A DNA stretch of 64,000 bases from Alteromonas portus (GTDB lineage Bacteria; Pseudomonadota; Gammaproteobacteria; Enterobacterales; Alteromonadaceae): positions 1 to 64,000 of the forward strand of contig NZ_SWCO01000012.1 of NCBI RefSeq assembly GCF_005117025.1. Reading direction: 5' to 3'. The notes under the pieces are model-generated. The model was not told the DNA's origin, did not search any database, and saw only the letters and a program-made list of their open reading frames with translations. Both the position numbers and the translations under genes were made by a program. Of this stretch, positions 28,634 through 36,600 are shown piece by piece (positions within the stretch are counted from its first letter, which is position 1; each line of letters opens with the position of its first letter).

Positions 28634-29316
28634 GACAGCCCCAAATATTGCTTGGCACCATCTTCAGGCATTTCATAAAATGCTAATACCCCCTTATCAA
28701 GCTCTGTACACCTAACCATACCAATTTTTTCATAGAACCCCATAGCTTTTGGTAACGCATGCAATGAGAATCCGTACCTTAAACCTAAAGTGTTAATTGC
28801 GTAATTCATAACGAGTTGAATAATTTCAGAACCCAACCCACTATATTTCTTAATTTGCATTGGGTTCGTTCTATTCCAAGGGGCTACTGCTACATATTCA
28901 ATATAGAAGATGTCTCCAGGTTCAAGTGTACTCGCTTTAGGATGATATATTAGACAGACTGCTTGGGTCTTCCCCTCAACATCAAGGAAAAACCATTTAT
29001 ACTCTTCTGACTGAAAATGAGCTGACTTCAACAACCAGTCCCAATGCCTATCATCCAGTTGTATATCACGTTCAATCTGGGCAATTTCATCCTGTGTGAA
29101 GTCGGAGGTGGCTATGAATTCAATCAGTGAAACGTTGAACTCTTCCCAAAATTTATCGCAGTTGTTTGCTCTAACGAAATCAAGTCCAAGAAATGTTTGA
29201 TAGGTTACCAATTCTCCTTTTTCATTATCTTTAATGCTCCCTGACGCAATACAGTTGTTATTGTCAGGTTCAGCTTCATCAAGCATCTTCCTGATTTGCT
29301 CAACGGTCATCCCCAT
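28630..29316 (-). CDS. GNAT-family N-acetyltransferase
   Basis: A 228-residue protein with a C-terminal GNAT fold (about 95-215): FYIEYVAVAPWNR as strand 4, a GLGSEII turn in place of the usual Q/R-x-x-G-x-G/A pyrophosphate loop, and GFYEKIGM near the end. The N-terminal 90 residues have no recognised domain. It is the first gene of the operon with the metallopeptidase and Beta-family genes. ATG at 29316 follows AAAGGA by 10 bases; ATG 29310 is an alternative. Acetylation of a protein, tRNA or small molecule cannot be told apart. Confidence 0.75.
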   Translation of the reverse strand: MGMTVEQIRKMLDEAEPDNNNCIASGSIKDNEKGELVTYQTFLGLDFVRANNCDKFWEEFNVSLIEFIATSDFTQDEIAQIERDIQLDDRHWDWLLKSAHFQSEEYKWFFLDVEGKTQAVCLIYHPKASTLEPGDIFYIEYVAVAPWNRTNPMQIKKYSGLGSEIIQLVMNYAINTLGLRYGFSLHALPKAMGFYEKIGMVRCTELDKGVLAFYEMPEDGAKQYLGLS

Positions 29317-29465
29317 CAGTAATTAATCCTTTAGTATAAGTCACTTAATGTTAACATAAGAGCCCACATTCGCCCAATTCCCTCTACCATTTATCCCCTT
29401 TTATCCCCTAAAACAAACCAAGCGAAAGCAAACTATTGTTTTTCATATCAATTTTAGTTAAATCA

Positions 29466-29490
29466 GTCCAATCCAGCATTGGAGCGACAG
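29466..29490. repeat. att site B (partial dusA 5' end)
   Basis: GTCCAATCCAGCATTGGAGCGACAG. Read on the minus strand, about 29461-29515 encodes AIDRRFSVAPMLDWTD, a second N-terminus of DusA in the same orientation as the intact gene. It shares 14 exact bases with site A and 14 (CATTGGAGCGACAG) with site C. It is the junction of islands 1 and 2. Confidence 0.8.
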
Positions 29491-29610
29491 AGAAGCGCCT
29501 GTCGATAGCAGGCCTAACACAATTCTCATTTAAAACCTTAATATTAGGCACTTACAGCATTCCTCAAATAATCACCAATGCCACAAGCATTGGACTTTTC
29601 ACGGTTTTTA

Positions 29611-29627
29611 GTCCCCATAAAGGGAAC
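29611..29627. promoter_or_regulatory. palindrome upstream of broken integrase 2
   Basis: GTCCCCATAAAGGGAAC has the same GTCCCC...GGGAAC arms as the palindrome upstream of integrase 1 (21559-21574), with a 3-base longer centre. It lies 64-80 bases before the integrase start. The interval 29317-29690 otherwise holds the GNAT leader and site B. Confidence 0.4.
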
Positions 29628-29690
29628 GCGGTGCCCAAATGGTGGAATAATTTTCCGCTTTGGCGCACCCTTTACAATAGGTCAAATAAG

Positions 29691-29783
29691 ATGGCTAATA
29701 TTAGCATAACTAAGGGAACGAGAAAAAATGGAGTTTCCTATACAGCAAGGGTTAGACAGAAGCAAAGTGGCATTATTACGCCC
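29691..29783 (+). pseudogene. truncated dusA-type integrase, N-terminus only
   Basis: Thirty-one codons from ATG 29691 (MANISITKGTRKNGVSYTAR and on) align with the N-terminus of integrase 1 (SIETRKLKSGCSYRARVR). The IS30-family element then interrupts the frame, which stops at 29795 inside the IS end. No remainder of the gene is found on the far side of the IS, so the core-binding and catalytic domains are lost. The frame runs open upstream to 29436 across site B, but that is not coding. Confidence 0.8.
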
Positions 29784-30862
29784 GAATTCAGATAATAAGT
29801 GCACCACTCATGGTTAAACGGTGAGAAGAGATCAACTGCCTGTTGGTGGTACTCTGTAATAGCTAAAAAAAAGGGTAGTTACCATGAGTTACAAACAGTT
29901 GATCGAGGGACAACGATACCAGATAGAAGCCTACTTGCGCTTGGGTTTCAGTTATCGGGAGATTGGAAAACGTCTGAGAGTGAGTCACAGCACTATCAGT
30001 CGGGAAGTCAAACGCAATCGAATTCGTGACAGCCATTACTTGCCTGAAGTGGCTCAGAGGAAAGCAATGAAACGACGATGTCACGCCGCAAAGTTCAAAC
30101 TGCCGCAACTGACGATTGCTTTTGTTGAGTTCGGACTTAACTAGAAATGGAGTCCTGAGCAGATAGCTGGCGTAGGCAAAATTATCGGTCATCACGTTAG
30201 TTACGAGTGGGTTTATAGGTATGTCAGACTTGATAAATTACGCGGTGGTAAACTCTATAAACACCTACGGCAGAGCCACCGAAGATACCGTAAAGGTAAC
30301 CGCGCGAAGCGTGTGATTATCTCGAATCGCGTGGGTATAGAGCATCGCCCCGCGTGAATAAGAAAAAGCGGTTCGGAGTCTGGGAAGCTGACACGGTTCT
30401 GGGTAAACAAGGAACGGGCGCGATTGTTAGCTTGGTCGAACGCAAAAGTAAGCTGTATCTGATATGTAAAGTACCAGCGAAAAGTGCAGCCGATGTGGCG
30501 CGGGCCATGGTTGGCATGCTGTGGAAATATCGAAGTCATGTTAGAACTATTACGGCTGACAACGGCAGCGAATTCTGTGACCACGAGTTGGTCGCAGAAA
30601 AGCTTAGAACTGATATCTACTTCGCAAACCCGTATTCATCCTGGGAACGCGGATTGAAAGAAAACTTCAACGGTATACTGCGCCAGTACATCAAGAAAGG
30701 CATCGATTTACGGACGGTAACAGATAGGCAAATTAGCGAGGTTGAACGGGCGTTAAATGCCAGACCGAGAAAATGTCTCGGCTTCAGACAGCCCATCGCG
30801 GTATTCAATGAATTACGCAAGGCTGCCTAATTTAGCGAGTGGTGCACTTCGGAGTTGAATTC
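29784..30862 (+). mobile_element. IS30-family insertion sequence, decayed
   Basis: About 1.08 kb with matching ends: GAATTCA-n6-AAGTGCACCACTC at 29784-29809 and its reverse at 30837-30862, about 21 of 26 bases alike. It encloses a broken IS30-type transposase. No direct target duplication is seen (left flank CCC, right flank ACG). Together with loss of most of integrase 2, this suggests a deletion beside the IS after insertion. Confidence 0.75.
29884..30830 (+). pseudogene. IS30-family transposase, broken by a stop and a frameshift
   Basis: The first part (29884-30144) carries the IS30 helix-turn-helix (SYREIGKRLRVSHSTISREV) and ends at an in-frame TAG (30142-30144). The same frame continues after it (KWSPEQIAG..., then YEWVYRYV), stopping at TGA near 30355. 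A different frame (30354-30830) then carries the DDE domain: WEADTVLGK, ITADNGSEF, and WERGLKENFNGILRQY with the last acidic residue. So one nonsense change and one frameshift disrupt a gene of about 315 codons. It should be inactive unless rescued. Confidence 0.85.
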
Positions 30863-31253
30863 ACGGAAAGATGAAATAAAAGAAGAATTAGGCATCAATC
30901 TCGCTAAATCTATATTAGATGCTAGCTTATCGACGAGAGACAACTTGGTTAAAACGCTTTCTTCAATTTCCGTTGTCTCAATACCAGCTTACATTGGCGC
31001 ACTTAAAGTTTTCCCCACCTCAATTGAATCGTTTGAAGTCGGGTTAAAATTACTACCTGTATTGTGCTGGGCTCTCGCATTATCTATTTGCTTTGTGATT
31101 CTTTTCCTGAAAGCCGTTGTGTTTGATTTTAAGAATATACAAGTAATAATTGAAACTCATTATGATGTCGCGAAAAAGGCTAAAACGAAAGCACTATTTG
31201 CAGTCGGGCTACACATCGCTGGTTTGGTTCTAGCATCATATATATTTCTATAA
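30855..31253 (+). CDS. small membrane protein, cassette-borne, 5' end uncertain
   Basis: A 132-residue protein with a charged N-terminus and about three hydrophobic segments (near 40-58, 67-90, 110-132), ending in a hydrophobic tail (VLASYIFL). No ATG begins the frame. The only start is TTG 30855, which lies inside the right end of the IS30 element, so the original first codons were probably lost or replaced. An attC-like site begins 3 bases after the stop, the spacing expected of an integron gene cassette. Function unknown. Confidence 0.55.
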   Translation: MNSRKDEIKEELGINLAKSILDASLSTRDNLVKTLSSISVVSIPAYIGALKVFPTSIESFEVGLKLLPVLCWALALSICFVILFLKAVVFDFKNIQVIIETHYDVAKKAKTKALFAVGLHIAGLVLASYIFL

Positions 31254-31255
31254 AT

Positions 31256-31343
31256 GCATAACAAGCGCTGCAAAGGACAAACTGCGGGTCGCTTCCGTCA
31301 CAATTAGTTTCACTCTGTTTTGCCACTGAGCTAGGCGTTGGGC
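31256..31343 (+). repeat. attC-like integron recombination site
   Basis: Eighty-eight bases start with GCATAACAAGCGCTGCAAAGG and end with GGCGTTGGGC. The right core GTTGGGC fits the GTTRRRY consensus, and the left core GCATAAC pairs with it apart from two positions. Inner arms GGACAAAC and GTTTTGCC (reverse complement GGCAAAAC) can pair. Order and size fit the attC sites of Vibrionaceae and Alteromonadales chromosomal integrons. It directly follows a short ORF. No integron integrase is in the window. Confidence 0.65.
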
Positions 31344-31718
31344 ATTTCTTTATTGGCCATGGTCGTTTCTTCATTTGGTTGTGTGACGAGTCTATGAATT
31401 AGATTCAATATTGAAAAAGAAAATCGCAAACCATTGTGATATGAGTGAATCGCAGGCTTAACATTAGCGTCACCTAATGTTTAGATACTTTGCGAAGCTC
31501 TAAGTATAGATTGGATCTGCTCTGAATTTACTTTACTTCTTCTAAAGAGATTAAATGATCAGGTTAGCGCAGATAACTCATTAGAAGACTTCTGTCGTAC
31601 TGAGAATATCAATTAACTTTCTAGATATTTCTAACATTAATGCGTCAAAAATATTATTGTATTTGTTCTATGGCGCAGATAAATTGTCCACTTACGCATA
31701 TTGGGTGGAGGAAGACTA
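31344..31718. other. non-coding region
   Basis: AT-rich sequence between the attC-like site and the AraC regulator gene. I see no ORF, terminator or clear repeat. It may include the start of a lost cassette and the promoter of the regulator gene. Confidence 0.4.
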
Positions 31719-32717
31719 ATGCCATATGCACCAAGTATAGGGCTCAGTGGTATAGATTATCTAATAAGAGAATACGGCCAAGACAGTGATAATTTACTTA
31801 TAGAAGTTGGAATTGACCCTGAGGTACTAGTAAGGGCAGAAAGCCAGATTGACGGACAATTATTTATCGATGCTATTGAGAAACTCGCTAGAAAATTAAA
31901 TCAGCGTTACTTAGGTATTCAACTCGCAAAGATTCAAGGGGCAACTGTGTTAGGCCCACTATGGTTTCTGCTTAGAAACTCTGCTACTGTTCAAGAATCC
32001 ATCGACAGCCTGTTGTTAAATTATCCTTCTCATACTGATATTTCTTATTTTTCCACACAATTGCACTCCAGAGGTCTCATACTTACGTATGATATAAATC
32101 CACAAATTGGCGGAAACCATACACAAGCGATTGATCTTGGGCTAGCAATTTGGTGTTTATCATATAGGCGTTATATTGATCCTAAATGGCAACCGAAGGC
32201 GATATATTTGAGAACAACTCAACCTTATGATTCAAATGCTTATCATGAAATATTTGGAGAATCGATTTACTTTGACCAAGAAATAAATGGTATAGTCATA
32301 AGCGATGATGAGTTAAAGATACCAATAAAACAAGCTAGCCCTTTAAGAAAACAATATTATAAAAGACAACGGCAGCAATATGTAGACCTCAATCCACGCT
32401 CAACAATAGTTCAAGTCGAACACGTAATACATGCGAACTTGACTTCTCATTGTTGCAATTTAAATTTTGTTGCGCTGTGTTTAGGATTAAAACCTCGAAC
32501 ATTGCAACTACACCTACAAAAGCAAGGCGTAAAATTTTCTGAGTTGCTTAATAAGGCGAAGTTAGCCCTAGCTATTAAATATTTAACACACTCAAATTTA
32601 TCAGCAACTGAAATATCTCAAAGACTACACTTTAATGATTCAGCTACATTTACACGCTTTATAAAAAGGCACAGTGGCAAAACACCCAAACAACATAGAT
32701 TAAAGTGCGTGCGATAA
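31719..32717 (+). CDS. AraC-family transcriptional regulator (arabinose-binding-domain type)
   Basis: A 332-residue regulator. The N-terminal 200 residues read as the arabinose-binding/OruR-type sensing domain (GLSGIDYLIREYGQD...), and the C-terminus (about 240-330) is an AraC double helix-turn-helix with LGLKPRTLQLHLQKQG and SAATF-like NDSATFTRFIKRHSGKTP. The start ATG 31719 has GGTGGAGGAAG just upstream. It probably controls the nearby hydrolase and decarboxylase-like genes, which follow on the same strand after 210 bases. Confidence 0.85.
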   Translation: MPYAPSIGLSGIDYLIREYGQDSDNLLIEVGIDPEVLVRAESQIDGQLFIDAIEKLARKLNQRYLGIQLAKIQGATVLGPLWFLLRNSATVQESIDSLLLNYPSHTDISYFSTQLHSRGLILTYDINPQIGGNHTQAIDLGLAIWCLSYRRYIDPKWQPKAIYLRTTQPYDSNAYHEIFGESIYFDQEINGIVISDDELKIPIKQASPLRKQYYKRQRQQYVDLNPRSTIVQVEHVIHANLTSHCCNLNFVALCLGLKPRTLQLHLQKQGVKFSELLNKAKLALAIKYLTHSNLSATEISQRLHFNDSATFTRFIKRHSGKTPKQHRLKCVR

Positions 32718-32927
32718 ACACATCACATGTTGATTACCCTACCTTTACTCTGAAAGGTGAATTGTAAAAACCACAATCACTTAAGTCTTTATCAAAGCTT
32801 TCATCCTGCTTTTATATTTTGCGCAAATAGTCAAACTATATGCGTAAAAAATCAATTTTAAATTTAGGTTATTTGTTAGCTTTAGTACATGAACAGTTAG
32901 AGACAAGCTAATAATAGAGAGTAATAA

Positions 32928-33728
32928 TTGGCCAAACAACGTCTGCTAGTTAATGATACAGAAGTTATTATTGATGGTGATGGAAATGACACCATTTTAA
33001 TGATACACGGCTGGCCTGATAATTCTGAAATATGGAACAATCAAGTTGCGGCATTCAGAACACACTTCCGCTGTGTGAGATTTACTCTTCCTGGATTCAG
33101 CTCGACTGATACTTGCATTTCGCCAAGTTTAGAAGAACTGATTGAATTATTTAAACAAATAACAGTAAGTGTTAGTCCTAACAAACCAATCATTTTAATG
33201 ATTCACGACTGGGGCAGCTTATTTGGTTACCACTTTTACAATCAATATCCTGATCTCATTGCAAAGATTATAAGTGTCGATATAGGAGATTGGAAAAGTT
33301 GGCAGGACAATAGCTCATTATACACGAAGTCATTAGCCTTTATGTATCAAATTACTCTAGCATTGTCGTGGAAAATTAACGGCTTGCTTGGCACATCAAT
33401 TACTCACTTGTTAGCACATATGTTTGGCAGTCCTACTCATAAAAGGCATATCTCAGCCAACATGAATTACCCGTATTGGTATTTTTGGTTTGGCGGTAGA
33501 CAGAACTATAAACGGCAATTTAGAGACTTCAACCCCAGTTGCCCGTTCTTATTTATCTATGGTGAAAATAAACCAATGTCAGGTCACGACAGTCAATGGC
33601 TGTCAATTCAAACAGCCAAATCCGGTAATGAATCACACTCTATTAAAGCTGACCACTGGCTTATGAATAAAGCCTCTAGTCAGTTTAACGAGATTGTGTG
33701 GACGTGGTTAAAAAAGAACTCCAATTAG
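32928..33728 (+). CDS. alpha/beta-fold hydrolase
   Basis: A 266-residue hydrolase. Oxyanion motif HGWPDN (27-32); nucleophile elbow MIHDWGSLFG with Asp94 in place of Ser, as in haloalkane dehalogenases and epoxide hydrolases; C-terminal catalytic His in KADHWL. An Asp nucleophile points to cleavage of an epoxide, a halide or a similar bond rather than an ester. The start is TTG 32928 with GAGAG upstream; there is no suitable ATG. It is 38 bases from the next gene and probably co-transcribed with it. Confidence 0.82.
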   Translation: MAKQRLLVNDTEVIIDGDGNDTILMIHGWPDNSEIWNNQVAAFRTHFRCVRFTLPGFSSTDTCISPSLEELIELFKQITVSVSPNKPIILMIHDWGSLFGYHFYNQYPDLIAKIISVDIGDWKSWQDNSSLYTKSLAFMYQITLALSWKINGLLGTSITHLLAHMFGSPTHKRHISANMNYPYWYFWFGGRQNYKRQFRDFNPSCPFLFIYGENKPMSGHDSQWLSIQTAKSGNESHSIKADHWLMNKASSQFNEIVWTWLKKNSN

Positions 33729-33765
33729 GTTCCTAGCACGAGTTATACATTCTAAGGGAATAAAT

Positions 33766-34563
33766 ATGCGAAAAGTGAAAGATAGATTTTTTGATGTACC
33801 TACTAAAAGCCTGACTTCATCTGTAGGGGAGGTGCAAACTCCAATTAAGTTTTTCGATGCAAGTAATGTCCATGCGTTTTTTCTGTGTTCACGCAAGGCT
33901 GTAGAAAAACACTTAGAAGGTACAAATTTAAAGCCAGGGCTAAGTTTTGGTAAGTACACCGTGGTAACCGTTTCATTTTATGAATACCGGAATTCAACAG
34001 TCGGGAGATACAATGAAGTTGGCGTTGCCCTACCGGTTTTAAAGAAGAAAGCTAGAGCACCATTGGGAGGGATCACCGACTTGTTTCGAGGAATAGAAAA
34101 TAGGGAATTGTGCTACTATATTTTAGATTTGCCGGTCACTACCGAATTCGCTAGTGAAGCTGGGATTGAACTTTGGGCACTGCCAAAATTTAACACAGGT
34201 ATCAGCTTTGACCTAACTAGAAACCGCTTCGATGGGGTTGTCTATGAACCAAACTCTAACAACCAAATCTTGTCACTAAAAGGAAGCCTTGGTTCTGGTT
34301 TGACGGTTCCGCCATTTAGTATTTGCCTTTACTCTATAGCGGATAATAACTTATACCGCTCAATGATAGATGTTAGAGGACGAGTAAAACTTTCACTCAA
34401 TTCAGGGCTTATACTCAAAATTGCAGATACTGAAAATCCAATGGCTATGAGAGCTAAATCTCTTGGCTTAGATGGTGCAAAAGCGGTAGCAGTTACGACC
34501 ACCGATAAACTGCATTCGTTGATGTATGAAATAGTTAAAGTTGGCGAACTTAATCACTCTTAA
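33766..34563 (+). CDS. acetoacetate decarboxylase-like protein
   Basis: A 265-residue protein of the acetoacetate decarboxylase (ADC) fold. YNEVGVALPV and IELWALPKFNTG align with the ADC active-site region; the Lys in ALPKF sits where the Schiff-base Lys of ADC does, while the adjacent second Lys is Phe. Many such homologues are not decarboxylases but aldolase/dehydratase-like enzymes or ligand binders. AAGGGA lies before the ATG. Probably co-expressed with the hydrolase. Confidence 0.75.
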   Translation: MRKVKDRFFDVPTKSLTSSVGEVQTPIKFFDASNVHAFFLCSRKAVEKHLEGTNLKPGLSFGKYTVVTVSFYEYRNSTVGRYNEVGVALPVLKKKARAPLGGITDLFRGIENRELCYYILDLPVTTEFASEAGIELWALPKFNTGISFDLTRNRFDGVVYEPNSNNQILSLKGSLGSGLTVPPFSICLYSIADNNLYRSMIDVRGRVKLSLNSGLILKIADTENPMAMRAKSLGLDGAKAVAVTTTDKLHSLMYEIVKVGELNHS

Positions 34564-34675
34564 ATACCATCAGGTCACAAATTGCTAAGTTAAAGGTGTT
34601 GGGACCTGAATGCTTTTCATGTTTCGATTTAAACAACACTTTTACTTGGGTGATAGTCATCGCTAAATTGTAGTG

Positions 34676-34734
34676 GTGTGATTACCAAGGGATACTGACG
34701 GTATAAGTACCAAGCGATTTTGACGTAATCACAC
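34676..34734. repeat. inverted repeat, possible IS remnant
   Basis: GTGTGATTAC (34676-34685) and GTAATCACAC (34725-34734) are exact inverted repeats around a 39-base centre containing GGTATAAGTACCAAGCG. It lies between two convergent genes without a T run, so it is not a typical terminator. It could be the fused ends of a deleted insertion sequence. The rest of 34564-34835 shows nothing else. Confidence 0.35.
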
Positions 34735-34835
34735 TAATCCAACCAAATATATTAAGCGAACGAAACAAAAAAACTCATCTCCCAATTTAAAACCTTTAAT
34801 GCGCCGTTGTATGTTAAATGTTTAAGTAATTAGCC

Positions 34836-36512
34836 TCACTCGTCATTCAAATCAGACTCCCAAAGCACCACTTGTCCTTTTAACTCACCAAAAAGGTTGA
34901 AATACTTATTGTGTAATACGTGTCTTTTTATTTTTAGTGTTGGGGTCAGTGTATCATTTTCTGGTGTCCAAGCCTCATCAACGACAACGATGGCGCCCAC
35001 TTTTTCGTGACTTTCTAACTGCTTATTGACCTTTATTAACGTTTCATTTAGTGAATTAGCAACTTGTCTTCTTGGTTTATTGGAAGCCCCTTCAGACAAT
35101 ACCACTAAGGCGATGGGAGCCGCCATACCAGAACCTATAATACATAACATTTCAATGTGCTTATCTTCAGCCAATTTCTTTTCAATAGGTATGGGCGATA
35201 CAAATTTTCCTTTTGCAGTCTTAAAGTTATCTTTTACTCTCCCTAGAATAGATACTGCTCCTGTTACTTCATCTATCTTGACTAAGTCACCCGTTTTAAA
35301 AAATCCATCAATGGTAAAAGACTCTTTAGTCGCCTGCTCATTTTTATAATAACCATCAAATAAACCTCCGCTTTTAAACAAAAGCTCTCCGGCCTTTGAT
35401 ACTTTTACCTCACAGCCAGGTAGCACGTGACCAATGCTACCTAGAAAAGCTTGATTAAAAGGCATATTGCCAATGGCATATATACAGTTTTCGGTCATGC
35501 CCCAACCTTCACATATATTCAGTCCAACTCTCTGATACCAAGAAAGAAGGTGTGGTGATATTGGAGCGGTTCCTGTCGCAACTATGCGTGTATGCTCTAA
35601 CCCCAGTCCTCTTTGTATTTTTTTTCGAATCACTGCAGAAATAAATGGCGTGGACAATAAAAAGTTTAACTTTTTATCTCCAATACTATCTACGATCTTC
35701 TTCTGAAACAGACTCCAAAGGCGCGGAACCGATAAAAACACAGTGGGTTTTGCAAACATTAAATCGTCTACAAAGTATTCAAGTGATTCAGTGAAATATA
35801 AGGTCATATTTGCCTGATATGCAGCTCCTTCGACAAAACAACGCTCTGTAATATGCGCCAGTGGCAGGTAAGATAACATTCTGTCTTCAGGACAAAATTC
35901 CATTATTTTAGTTATATTATTATTTGCCCAAGCATATGCACGAAAGCTTATCATCGCTCCTTTTGGATGACCTGTACTACCTGAGGTGTAACTCAATGTC
36001 ATTAAATCGTCTAGCTCTGGCTCATATGGCACTAGACAACTAACACTTGTGCTGTCCTGTTTGATATCCTCCCAACTAAATTGACAATCCAATGACTCAT
36101 ATCCCATAGATATGCTTAGTATTGAGTTATCTACTCCAGCTTTTGCCTCCTCAGGGCTATCTAATTTGCCAATAAAAACTGCTTTTGACTCTGAATGGTT
36201 CAACACATATTTAACTGTTTCAGCATTAGCTGATGGATAAATTGGCACACTGATCATTCCTGAACGCACAATTGCTAAATCTGCGATAATCCACTCGGCG
36301 CAATTTTTAGCGAAAATAGCGATCTTGTCTCCTCTTTTAAGCCCTAATTTATTTAGGAACGCGGATATATTTTCAACTTTTTTCTGTATCTGCTGCCAGG
36401 TATGTGTTTCGATTACTCTATTTTTAGGTTGGTGCAAAAAGACTTTATTTGGAGTCTTCTTTGCCCAGTGGTTAAGCCAATCAACCGGCGTCATTTTTTC
36501 AGGTGTAATCAT
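34836..36512 (-). CDS. AMP-forming acyl-CoA ligase
   Basis: A 558-residue adenylate-forming enzyme activating a carboxylic acid to its CoA thioester. Motifs in order: LSYTSGSTGHPKG (ATP P-loop, about 170), GWGMTEN, TGDLVKID and GRVKDNFKTAKGKFVSP, which positions the C-terminal lid Lys. It resembles the long-chain/FAA-like branch (FadD15 type). Its own terminator-bounded unit: a hairpin separates it from the upstream SDR gene. Substrate unknown; the neighbourhood suggests a lipid-like acid. Confidence 0.88.
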   Translation of the reverse strand: MITPEKMTPVDWLNHWAKKTPNKVFLHQPKNRVIETHTWQQIQKKVENISAFLNKLGLKRGDKIAIFAKNCAEWIIADLAIVRSGMISVPIYPSANAETVKYVLNHSESKAVFIGKLDSPEEAKAGVDNSILSISMGYESLDCQFSWEDIKQDSTSVSCLVPYEPELDDLMTLSYTSGSTGHPKGAMISFRAYAWANNNITKIMEFCPEDRMLSYLPLAHITERCFVEGAAYQANMTLYFTESLEYFVDDLMFAKPTVFLSVPRLWSLFQKKIVDSIGDKKLNFLLSTPFISAVIRKKIQRGLGLEHTRIVATGTAPISPHLLSWYQRVGLNICEGWGMTENCIYAIGNMPFNQAFLGSIGHVLPGCEVKVSKAGELLFKSGGLFDGYYKNEQATKESFTIDGFFKTGDLVKIDEVTGAVSILGRVKDNFKTAKGKFVSPIPIEKKLAEDKHIEMLCIIGSGMAAPIALVVLSEGASNKPRRQVANSLNETLIKVNKQLESHEKVGAIVVVDEAWTPENDTLTPTLKIKRHVLHNKYFNLFGELKGQVVLWESDLNDE

Positions 36513-36564
36513 TTTTAAGGTCTTAATTTTATTGTTACGGTAATTTACCTAGTTGGTTAGTAGA

Positions 36565-36592
36565 AAAAGAGCCTTCTTAGGCTCTTTTCTCG
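36565..36592. terminator. intrinsic terminator after the SDR gene
   Basis: The stem AAAAGAGCC/GGCTCTTTT with a 6-base loop is followed by T residues on the minus strand. It lies between the SDR gene and the acyl-CoA ligase gene, so the ligase probably has its own promoter or relies on read-through. Confidence 0.8.
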
Positions 36593-36600
36593 ACTCAGCT

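Larger units (their letters stand above)
21406..29479. mobile_element. dusA-integrated island 1, about 8.1 kb
   Basis: Bounded by direct repeats of the dusA 5' end (sites A and B). It has an integrase gene at the dusA side, transcribed away from dusA. Contents: integrase, hypothetical, relaxase-like gene, small ORF, PrtN-like activator, sce7726-like protein, and the Beta/ImmA-IrrE/GNAT operon. The island is clearly more AT-rich than the cys or psp regions. It lacks conjugation machinery, so transfer would need help from another element. Site A and B cores are identical over 14 bases. Confidence 0.8.

Noticed and set aside
29436..29795. A 119-codon plus-strand frame reading into integrase 2
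   Set aside because: Its first 85 codons cross the att site and promoter region; only the part from ATG 29691 matches integrases.
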